DNA of 64,000 nucleotides from Herbaspirillum chlorophenolicum (GTDB taxonomy: Bacteria > Pseudomonadota > Gammaproteobacteria > Burkholderiales > Burkholderiaceae_D): positions 23,268 to 87,267 of the forward strand of contig NZ_LFLT01000022.1 in assembly GCF_001189955.1 (NCBI RefSeq), in the 5' to 3' direction. Numbering within the stretch: the stretch's first letter is position 1; each line of letters starts with the position of its first letter. Under the pieces are notes generated by a model. It saw only the letters and a list, made by a program, of their open reading frames with translations, had not been told where the DNA came from and ran no database searches. The position numbers were made by a program, and so were the translations under genes. Below are positions 37,697-45,412 of this stretch, piece after piece.

Positions 37697-38109
37697 TTGG
37701 CGTAGACCTGTTCCAGGCTGCTGAAGCCCTTGACCTCGATCGGGTTGCCAAACGGGTCCATGAAGAACATCGTGGCCTGCTCGCCCGGTTCGCCGGCAAA
37801 ACGGATGTGAGGCTCCAGCACGAACTCGACCGCGCCGCTGTCGCTCAGGCGGGAAGCCAGTTGCTTCCAGTCATCCATGGCCAGGATGATGCCCAGGTGC
37901 GGCATCGGCACCATGTGGTCGCCGACCTTGCCGGTATTGGCAACGCTGAACGGCTCACCCAGGTGCAGCGACAATTGATGGCCGAAGAAATCGATATCGA
38001 CCCATGTGTCGGTGCTGCGGCCTTCTTCGCAGCCGAGCAGACCGCAATAGAAATGGCGCGCCTGGTCGAGGTCGCGTACGTGATAGGCCAGGTGGAAGAT
38101 CGATTTCAT
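37693..38109 (-). CDS. VOC-family (glyoxalase/dioxygenase-like) protein
   Basis: 138 aa from the ATG at 38109 (GAGGGAATCCC upstream). A single VOC fold: FHLAYHVRDLDQARHFYCGL gives the first metal His, FFGHQLSLHLG the middle strand, and MFFMDPFGNPIEVKGF the final Glu-bearing strand. The reaction is not predictable. Coupled to the ghrA-like gene and divergent from a LysR regulator that probably controls both. Confidence 0.87.
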   Translation of the reverse strand: MKSIFHLAYHVRDLDQARHFYCGLLGCEEGRSTDTWVDIDFFGHQLSLHLGEPFSVANTGKVGDHMVPMPHLGIILAMDDWKQLASRLSDSGAVEFVLEPHIRFAGEPGEQATMFFMDPFGNPIEVKGFSSLEQVYAK

Positions 38110-38218
38110 GGGATTCCCTCGATAACAAAAATGAACGGGTTCTGAATGAGGCATAGGATAGCCGCCATCAATCAAAAGAGATAGCATGTAATTTTTAATC
38201 GATTCGAAAGAATTTTTT

Positions 38219-39097
38219 ATGGATAGCCGGTATCTCAAAAGCCTGATCGCCGTCGCGGACAGCGGCTCCATTGCCGATGCCGCACGCGCCGAAGGCCTGA
38301 CGGCTGCCGCCGTTAGCCAGCGTATCCAGGCGCTGGAACGGTCGCTCGGCTTTGCGCTGCTGTCGCGCGCCGGCCATGCCGCCAAGGCCACCGATGCCTG
38401 TCTGGCGCTGCTGCCGCGGGCGCGCCGCATCGTGCGCGAAGTCGCGTTGCTGGCGGGCGATGCCGACGATGAAGGCTTGACCGGCACGCTGCGCATCGGC
38501 GCCATTTCAACCGCGCTGACAGGCATGCTGCCGGCCGCCCTGCGCGTGCTGACGCAACAAGCGCCCGGCATGCGTCCAGCCATCGTCCCGGGTACCTCGC
38601 GTTCGCTTTACCAGGCCCTGCTGGCCGGCGAGATCGACGCCGCCATCCTGGTAGCGCCGCCGTTCGAGTTGCCCAAGACCCTGCACGCGCTGACGCTGCG
38701 CCGCGAGGAACTGATCCTGCTGGCGCGGCGCAAGCTGCGCGGTGACGCCGCCACGCTGCTGCGGACCCAGCCCTATATCCGGTACGACCCGTCGGCCTGG
38801 GGCGGACGGCCGGCCCAGCGCTACCTCGATGACCAGGGCCTGCAACCGGCGCTGCTATGCGACCTCGACGCCCTGGAAACCATTGCCATGCTGGTCGCCG
38901 ATGGGGTCGGCGTGAGCCTGGTGCCGCGCTGGAGCGGACTGGAAAAGCTCGCCGCCGGCTGCCGCATGGAGGCGGTCGAGCCCGAAGGGCATGCACTCTA
39001 CCCGCGCGACATCGTGCTGCTAATCCCCGCCCAGAGTGAACGCCCCAACATGCTGAGAATGTTGTCGCAGGCCATCCCGTCCGCCGAATCCGCCTGA
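38219..39097 (+). CDS. LysR-family transcriptional regulator
   Basis: 292 aa. N-terminal helix-turn-helix: LIAVADSGSIADAARAEGLT then AAAVSQRIQALERSLGFALL. The effector domain follows (TLRIGAISTALTGMLPAALR; LVADGVGVSLVPRW). Divergent from the VOC/ghrA-like pair across a 109-bp AT-rich gap, the usual arrangement for LysR control of neighbours. Effector unknown. Confidence 0.9.
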   Translation: MDSRYLKSLIAVADSGSIADAARAEGLTAAAVSQRIQALERSLGFALLSRAGHAAKATDACLALLPRARRIVREVALLAGDADDEGLTGTLRIGAISTALTGMLPAALRVLTQQAPGMRPAIVPGTSRSLYQALLAGEIDAAILVAPPFELPKTLHALTLRREELILLARRKLRGDAATLLRTQPYIRYDPSAWGGRPAQRYLDDQGLQPALLCDLDALETIAMLVADGVGVSLVPRWSGLEKLAAGCRMEAVEPEGHALYPRDIVLLIPAQSERPNMLRMLSQAIPSAESA

Positions 39098-39225
39098 GCG
39101 CACGCACGCTTGATGTAGCTCAACTTGCCCCGGCTTTGGGCTGGACGCCGGCCGCTCTCCGACCTAGGCTGAATAGATGGAATCCGATACCGGTTCCGCA
39201 TTCGAGACCTTTCCGAGGAGCTGCC

Positions 39226-40050
39226 ATGACCTACAAATCCATCCTGGTTCACGTCGACCAGTCGCGCCACACCGCGCAACGCATCCGCATCGCCGCCGAG
39301 ATCGCGCGCGCCCACCAGGCGCACCTGATCGGCAGCGCCATGACCGGCATCTCCAGTTTCATCCAGATGGAAGGCGCGGCCTTCGTGGCCACGCAGCTCG
39401 ACGGTTTCCGCGACCGCGCGCTGGCGGCGCTGGAGCAATTCGACAGCATCGCGCGCAGCGTGGGCGTGCTCTCTTATGAGAAACGCTTCATTGACGACGA
39501 CGCCGAAGGCGGTTTGGCACTGCAGGCGCGCTACAGCGACCTGGTCATCGTCAGCCAGACCGATCTCGACGAGCCCGACACCAGCCTGCTGGCCGACCTG
39601 CCCGAATATGTGATGCTGAACACGCCGCGCCCGGTGCTGATCATTCCCAGCGTCGGCGAGTTCAAGCAAGTCGGCAGGAATGCGCTGATCGCCTGGGACG
39701 GCAGCATGGAAGCCACACGCGCCGTCACCGCCTCCTTGCCGCTGCTGCGCCAGGCCGGCAATGTTACCGTGGCAATCTTCGATGCCGACAAGCGGCAAGG
39801 CGCGCACGGCGAGCAACCGGGCGCCGATATCGCGCTCTATCTGGCGCGCCATGGCGTGAAAGTGGACGTGGTGCAGGAAAAGAGCAACATGGACATCGGC
39901 AACGCCTTGCTGTCGCTGGCGGCCGACCTCGGCTCAGACCTGCTGGTGATGGGCGGATACGGGCATACGCGCTTCCGCGAAGTATTGCTGGGCGGCGTCA
40001 CGCTGACGGTCTTGAAGACCATGACCATTCCGGTGCTGATGGCGCATTGA
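39226..40050 (+). CDS. Universal stress protein with tandem Usp domains
   Basis: 274 aa from the ATG at 39226 (CCGAGGAGCTGCC upstream). The first domain begins YKSILVHVDQSRHTAQRI; the second (about 150-274) contains NALIAWDGSMEATRAV and the ATP-loop motif MGGYGHTRFREVLLGG, so the second half probably binds ATP. Fused UspA proteins respond to stress and energy limitation. No operon partner. Confidence 0.9.
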   Translation: MTYKSILVHVDQSRHTAQRIRIAAEIARAHQAHLIGSAMTGISSFIQMEGAAFVATQLDGFRDRALAALEQFDSIARSVGVLSYEKRFIDDDAEGGLALQARYSDLVIVSQTDLDEPDTSLLADLPEYVMLNTPRPVLIIPSVGEFKQVGRNALIAWDGSMEATRAVTASLPLLRQAGNVTVAIFDADKRQGAHGEQPGADIALYLARHGVKVDVVQEKSNMDIGNALLSLAADLGSDLLVMGGYGHTRFREVLLGGVTLTVLKTMTIPVLMAH

Positions 40051-40094
40051 AGCGAAGGCCGACAGCTTAAAGGTAAGCCTCGGCTCCGTAATCT

Positions 40095-40120
40095 GTCGTC
40101 CTGACTTTTTTCAGGACGAC
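40095..40120. terminator. Hairpin between converging genes
   Basis: A 10-bp perfect stem GTCGTCCTGA/TCAGGACGAC with loop CTTTTT, placed between the stress-protein gene (ends 40050) and the molbindin gene (ends 40134). No T tail outside the stem, so strength is uncertain. Confidence 0.5.
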
Positions 40121-40133
40121 GGAGGTAGATTGA

Positions 40134-40562
40134 TCAGGCCCGTACACCGACGATCACATGCGAGGCCTTGAAGAAAGCCACGACCGGCTTGCCCGTGGCC
40201 AGCCCCATGCTGTTGGCGCTTTCCTGGGTAATGATGGCGGCCAGCGTCTCGCCGCCCTTCAGGGCCACTTCCACTTCGGTATTGACCGCTCCCGGCTTGA
40301 CCGATTTCACCGTCCCCTCCAGCCGGTTGCGGGTAGACAGCCTGACGCCGGAATTGGGGACGGAAAGGATGACCCACGGCGCCTTGACCAGGGCGATGGC
40401 TTCGCTGCCGATCTTCAGTTCCAGCGACCTGGTGCTTTCCTGCGTGATCACGGCGACGATGCGGTCGCCGCCGGCCAGGGTGATTTCGATCTCGTCGTTG
40501 ACGGCTCCCGGCCGGATCTGGCTTACCTTGCCGGAAAATTCGTTGCGTGCGCTTGTCAGCAT
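40134..40562 (-). CDS. Molbindin (tandem Mop/TOBE domains)
   Basis: 142 aa made of two Mop repeats of about 68 residues. Each has the pattern SARNEFSGKVSQIRPGAVND then ITLAGGDRIVAVITQES, and the second reads STRNRLEGTVKSVKPGAVNT then VALKGGETLAAIITQES. Such proteins store or buffer molybdate in the cytoplasm. It stands alone; no mod transporter genes are adjacent. Confidence 0.93.
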   Translation of the reverse strand: MLTSARNEFSGKVSQIRPGAVNDEIEITLAGGDRIVAVITQESTRSLELKIGSEAIALVKAPWVILSVPNSGVRLSTRNRLEGTVKSVKPGAVNTEVEVALKGGETLAAIITQESANSMGLATGKPVVAFFKASHVIVGVRA

Positions 40563-40790
40563 GGCATCTCCTTTGATGTGTTGATTGTGTCCCGGACACC
40601 CTGTCAGGCGCCAGCTTGCGTCCTATCATAGGCGAAATATCGCGCAGAAACTGCCCCGCTTCGCCATCCTGAATATATAGCTGCCAATATGCCGTTACAT
40701 GTCGGCCGCCATCAATTCAAAAGCAAGAGGCGGAGTGCGCCGTCACGGCAACCGGCACACACTGGACGCATTCATCGACAAGGATTTGCC

Positions 40791-41564
40791 ATGCCTGCGA
40801 ACGCCGCCCTTTTTCCCCCAATTCAACTGGAAGCCGCCAATATCGGAACCGACCTGGACCAGCGCATCGCCTCGCAACCCTGGAACGACATCGGCGCCGC
40901 GCTGCATGCCGGCGGTTGCGCATTGATCCCATCCCTGTTCGATGCACAGGAAGCGCAACGGCTGGCTGAACTTTACGACGACGACAGCCTGTTCCGTTCG
41001 CGCATCGTGATGGCGCGCCACAACTTCGGGATGGGCGAATACAAATACTTCCGCTACCCGCTGCCGGCGCCGATACAGGCGCTGCGCAGCGCGTTCTATC
41101 CGCATCTGGCGCCGCTGGCCAACCACTGGAACGCGATGATGGATATCGGCGTGCGCTATCCGGCTACACACGCCGAATTCGTGCGCCGCTGCAACGATGC
41201 CGGGCAGGTACGCCCGACTCCTTTGTTGCTGCGCTACGAGGCCGGCGACTATAACTGCCTGCATCAGGATTTATACGGAGAACACGTGTTTCCGCTGCAG
41301 GTGGCAATCCTGCTGTCGGAACCGGGGCGGGATTTCACCGGCGGCGAATTCGTGCTGACCGAGCAGCGCCCGCGCATGCAGTCGCGTCCGGAAGTCGTGC
41401 CGCTGCGCCAGGGCGATGCAGTGGTGTTCGCGGTCAGCCAGCGGCCGGTGCAAGGCGCACGCGGACCTGGACATGTCTATCGGGTCAACCTGCGCCACGG
41501 CGTGTCGCGCCTGCGCAGCGGACGGCGACATACGCTGGGCATCATCTTCCACGACGCCGCATAG
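40791..41564 (+). CDS. 2-oxoglutarate/Fe(II)-dependent dioxygenase
   Basis: 257 aa from the ATG at 40791 (AAGGATTTGCC upstream). The iron triad is H158-x-D160 in NCLHQDLYGEHVFPLQVAIL and H236 in VNLRHGVSRL; a following basic residue (R245 or R246, SGRRHTLGI) should bind 2-oxoglutarate. The fold resembles the prolyl-hydroxylase/PKHD group. Substrate unknown, and neighbours give no strong hint, although an iron locus follows on the other strand. Confidence 0.85.
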   Translation: MPANAALFPPIQLEAANIGTDLDQRIASQPWNDIGAALHAGGCALIPSLFDAQEAQRLAELYDDDSLFRSRIVMARHNFGMGEYKYFRYPLPAPIQALRSAFYPHLAPLANHWNAMMDIGVRYPATHAEFVRRCNDAGQVRPTPLLLRYEAGDYNCLHQDLYGEHVFPLQVAILLSEPGRDFTGGEFVLTEQRPRMQSRPEVVPLRQGDAVVFAVSQRPVQGARGPGHVYRVNLRHGVSRLRSGRRHTLGIIFHDAA

Positions 41565-41584
41565 CTCGGGATAGCGCGGGATAT

Positions 41585-42817
41585 TCAGCGCGGCTTGGCC
41601 ACTGCCTGGGGCGGCGCCAGACGGGCACGCTGCTGGATGCGCGCCTTGCGCTTGCGCACCCAGATCACCACGCCGGTCACCGACAGCATTGCCACCAGCG
41701 CGCCCATGAAGGAAATCAGGATACGTCCCGGCAGTCCGAGGATGCGGCCGGAATGCAAGGGGAATTGCGCCTGCAGGAAGATGTCGCCGGCGCTGCCGTT
41801 GCCCGGTACGCGTCCGCCTGTATATGCGCCGGTATTGGAATCGAAGTACAGCCAGGCATTGCCCAGGCCGACGTCGCCATGGTCGTTGCCGGGCTGGAAG
41901 AAGCCCACGCCATACACGCCGAACATCGAGGAATAGAACACGCCGCCGACCGGATCGGCCAGGCCCAGTTTCCCCCCTTCCTGCCGCCCCAGTTCCACGG
42001 CCTGTTCACGCGAGATGCGCGGCTCGGCGGCCTTCTCCGGCGCCACCGGGGTACGTGTATCGAAGGGGCCGGGCGTCAAGGTCGAGACGGTTTGCAGGAT
42101 GGGGCGCATGACCTGGCGCTCCAGGTTCATCGACACCGACGTCACCGCCAGCACCAGCAGCAAGGCCCACACCCACACGCCGCCGGAACGGTGCAAGTCG
42201 AAGTTGAGCTTGTGGCCGCCGTCGCGCCAGCGGAAGGCGAACGATTTGCGCCAGCTGCGCCAATTGGGGAAAGACAGGTAGAGCGCGATGAAGCAATCCA
42301 GTGCCCAGACGATGCCGATGATCCCCATGAGCCAGATGCCGGTTTCAAAGCCGCCCATGTCGGGCAGGTGCATCGTGTAATGCAATTTGTACAGGAACGG
42401 CAGCAGGTTTTCACGCGACAGCGAGATCGCCCCCCACATGCGGCGGCCCTGGACCTCGGCGGTGACGGGGTCGACTGCGATCTGGTTATAGTCCAGCGTG
42501 TAGGGTTTTCCGGTAGCGGGGTCGATGCGCGGCTCGACCATCATGCCGATGGTGTGGTCCGGCTCGCTCTCGGCCAATACATAGGTCACCCGCAGTTTGG
42601 GTTCGGCCTTCTCGACCAGGTTGGCCAGTTCCAGTCCGCCTTTGGGAGCGCCTGCACCGGTCTGGCCGGCGCTGTTGGCATGGAACAACTGGGGATTGAG
42701 CCAGGCATCCAGCTCGTGGTCCCAGGAGATGACCGCGCCGGTGGCCCCGGAAATAAAAAGAAAGACTGCGGCCGCCAGGCCGAACCAGCGGTGGATGATG
42801 ACGAACAGTGCGCGCAT
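41585..42817 (-). CDS. PepSY-associated membrane protein, possible ferric-siderophore reductase
   Basis: 410 aa from the ATG at 42817; an in-frame ATG at 42862 is possible. Four membrane helices are seen (FVIIHRWFGLAAAVFLFISG; GIWLMGIIGIVWALDCFIAL; VWVWALLLVLAVTSVSMNLE; ISFMGALVAMLSVTGVVIWV), with two PepSY-type periplasmic regions between them and conserved membrane His residues. The architecture matches PiuB/FoxB-like proteins of siderophore loci. It follows the TonB receptor on the same strand, so iron release from the imported complex is the likely role. Confidence 0.83.
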   Translation of the reverse strand: MRALFVIIHRWFGLAAAVFLFISGATGAVISWDHELDAWLNPQLFHANSAGQTGAGAPKGGLELANLVEKAEPKLRVTYVLAESEPDHTIGMMVEPRIDPATGKPYTLDYNQIAVDPVTAEVQGRRMWGAISLSRENLLPFLYKLHYTMHLPDMGGFETGIWLMGIIGIVWALDCFIALYLSFPNWRSWRKSFAFRWRDGGHKLNFDLHRSGGVWVWALLLVLAVTSVSMNLERQVMRPILQTVSTLTPGPFDTRTPVAPEKAAEPRISREQAVELGRQEGGKLGLADPVGGVFYSSMFGVYGVGFFQPGNDHGDVGLGNAWLYFDSNTGAYTGGRVPGNGSAGDIFLQAQFPLHSGRILGLPGRILISFMGALVAMLSVTGVVIWVRKRKARIQQRARLAPPQAVAKPR

Positions 42818-42947
42818 TGCTGTTTTACCTGGCTGCCGTGAGTTTTGTTGGCTGGCTTGCATATCTTCGGCGGACCGCCGATGCCATGTTGGAATTGCGA
42901 CGTCTACAAATACAAGCGGCAACCTTCCTGATGGAAGGCTGCCCATA

Positions 42948-42977
42948 ATCGAGAACGAGAATTGCTTCGTTTTCGAT
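42948..42977. repeat. Inverted repeat between the receptor and PepSY genes
   Basis: ATCGAGAACGA and TCGTTTTCGAT pair over 11 positions (one G-T) around an 8-nt AT-rich loop. It could be an operator for the PepSY gene, a processing hairpin, or a Fur-like site; no T run follows. Confidence 0.4.
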
Positions 42978-43007
42978 ATTGTACTACCAGTGCACTGGCG
43001 CCGGCGA

Positions 43008-45202
43008 TCAGAAGTCCACTTTGGCACTCACGCTGAAGGTGCGCGGGTCGCCTGGCTTGATGTAGTTCTCCCACTGGTATTGCCAATAGCGCTTGTCCAG
43101 CAGGTTGTTGACCGCAGCCCGGAACGTGGTGTCGTACTTGCCGATGCGGGTGGTATAGCTGGCGCCGAGGTTAAACAACGTATAGCTGGGCACCTGGAGG
43201 TCGTTGGCCGCACGCAGCATGGTGTTGCCGGTGTACTTGGCGTCGGCCATCAGTTTCAGGCCGGCCAGTTGCGGCACCAGGTAGGACACCTGCGCGGTCG
43301 CCATCATGTTCGGTGCGCCGGCCACGCGATTGCCGTTGTAGGCCGAACCCTTGCTGTACTTGGAATCGAGGAACATCAGGCTGCTGCCCAGTTGCCACTG
43401 CGAACCCAGCTTGAGCGAGCCGCCCAGTTCCAGGCCTTGGTAATCGGATTCGCCATCCTGCACCAGCGCTCCGCTGGAATCGGTGTACTCAGCCGCCCGC
43501 TCGATGCGGAACAGTGCCGCCGTGGCGCTCCAGGTACGCTGGTCGGTCTTGGCCCCCACTTCATATTGCTTGCTCATGAGCGGCTTGAGCTGCTGGCCGT
43601 AGTTGGTGTTGGTCACACCGGGCGTACCGCCCTGCTCCAGCGACTCCACATAGCTGCCGTAGAGCGTGGTGTTCGGCTCCGGCTTGAACATCAAGGCCAC
43701 CGTCGGAGTCAGTGCCGACTTGTTATAGCGGGCAGTCCGGGCGCCGCTCGTATCGAAACTGTCCTGCTGGAACTCGTTGTAGCGGGCGCCCGCCAGCAGC
43801 GACCACTGGTCGGAGAACTTCAGGGTATCGCTGGCGAACACCGCCTGCTGGGTAAGGATGCCGGCGTGGTAAGGATGCCGGCGTGGTAGGTCTGCAGGTC
43901 GGTAGAGCTGTCATGCGAATTGGTGTTTTGCGTGTACAAGTTACCGGTACCGATCTGCTGGTAGTACTGCGCGACCGAATAGTCGTTGACCTGCTTTTGC
44001 CAGGATGCCCCGAGCACCAGCTGGTGCTCCAGGAAACCGGTTTTTGCATTGCCTTCCAGCATGGCTTGCCATTGGTCGAAGACATGGCCCTCCCGCGAAT
44101 CGGAGCGCCAGTCGGTGTAATTGCCTGCCGCATCGGTCAGGGTCGCGATGCCTTCGTTGCGGAAGCGCTTGGAGGTACTGTGGCTGTAGCTGAGGTTGGC
44201 TTTCCAGTCCGGTGTAATGCGGTAAGTCAGGCCGGTCTGGTACAGCTGGAAATTGGTGTCGATATGCTGCCCGGCGCCTATCAGGTTGCGGTTGCCGCCG
44301 CTGATGACGGCCGGCAAACTGCCGCCGGCCAGGCTGGATGTGGTGATGGACGGCGTCTGGCCTTCCCCGTTGCTGTTCTGCCAGATCGCCTGGAAATCCC
44401 AGGTCAGGTCGCGCGTGAGCCGCGCATCCAGCGCCAGCGATACCGAATCGCGCTTGAGCTGGCCCTCGTTGAAGGTCTCGCCCTGGTCATGCGTGGCGTT
44501 CAGGCGATAGCCGAACATCTGGTCGTTGCCGAAGCGCCCGCCCAGGTCGACGTGCTCGCTCCAGATGTTGTTGCTGGTATAGCCTACGCTGACGCTGCGT
44601 ACCGGCGTGTCGGTCGGTTTCTTGGTGATGTAATTGATCAAGCCGCCCGGCGAACCGAAGCCATACATGAAGCCGGATGAGCCCTTGAGCAGGTCGATGC
44701 GTTCGAAGTGGTCGTAAGGCAGTGTGATGGCGTAGCTAAGGAAAGGCTTGCCGTCGATGCGGAAGGAATTCTGCCAGTCGGCGGGCAGGCCGCGGATGGT
44801 GACGTAGGACGCCCAGGAGCTATAGCCGCCGCTGTTGTCGCTGACCGATGCATCATTGAAGAATACGTCACCCAGCTTGAGAATCTGCCTGTCGGCCAGT
44901 TCATCGGCAGTGACGCTGGTAACCGAGAACGGCGTGTCCAGGATCGAACGTGAACCCAGTGCACCGCTGCTCGACTGGGTCTGCAAATGCTGCTTGTCGT
45001 CGCCGCTGCCGGTGACTGTGACCGTGGGCAAATTGGCGCCCTGGGAATCTGCGGCCGGCGCCTGCTGCGTGTCGGTGGCCTGGGCTAGAGCCGGCGTACT
45101 TGCCAATGCCGGCACTCCCGCCAGCGTCATGTAAACAAGCGCCTTGCGCAGCGCACGAATCATTGCCCGTGGCTGCGCTGGAATTGGATTGTGGCGGTTC
45201 AA
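43008..45202 (-). pseudogene. TonB-dependent siderophore receptor, frameshifted by a 17-bp duplication
   Basis: The gene starts at a TTG (45202, AAAAGGT upstream; ATG at 45163 is an alternative). It has a signal peptide (MIRALRKALVYMTLAGVPAL... ALAQA), plug motifs (SILDTPFSVTSV, VTIRGLPADWQNSFRIDG, IDLLKGSSGFMYGFGSPGG) and a barrel ending SVSAKVDF. At 43851-43888 a 17-nt unit is present twice, shifting the frame, and translation stops at 43820 after about 460 aa. The remaining 280 residues continue in another frame to 43008. Removing one unit restores ILTQQAVFASDTLKF without a break. No STN domain, so no surface signalling. Fur-like element upstream. It may be a true mutation, a switchable locus or an assembly error. 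Confidence 0.88.
43851..43888. repeat. 17-bp tandem duplication within the TonB receptor gene
   Basis: GGTAAGGATGCCGGCGT occurs twice back to back (43851-43867 and 43868-43884) and the match continues four bases into a third copy. Seventeen is not a multiple of three, so the extra copy causes the frameshift. One copy fewer gives an intact receptor frame. Confidence 0.95.
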
Positions 45203-45236
45203 TTTCTACCTTTTCGTCAAATAAAATATAAATACG

Positions 45237-45257
45237 AATAGTAATTATTCTTATTTA
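45237..45257 (-). promoter_or_regulatory. Putative Fur box before the TonB receptor gene
   Basis: Read toward the receptor it starts TAAATAAGAAT and matches the element upstream of the ECF sigma gene at 18 of 21 positions, in the same orientation. It ends 35 nt before the receptor start within a very AT-rich stretch. Fur control is inferred. Confidence 0.5.
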
Positions 45258-45412
45258 TTTTAAATAAGACAGGTAAAAAAGGAAACAAAACTTACATAAT
45301 TTGATCGTCTTAAGCGCGGCCCGATAGCGCCTTGATAAGTTTTTGGTGGCTGGGAAAAAGCAGAAAGTGAAGAAGATAGCGAGCGAAACCGCTGCCGAAA
45401 AATGCCAACTCC

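Noticed and set aside
43820..43841. Two separate TonB-receptor genes overlapping by a few bases
   Set aside because: The second frame lacks a signal and plug and the first lacks the barrel end; removing one 17-bp repeat unit joins them, so this is one broken gene.
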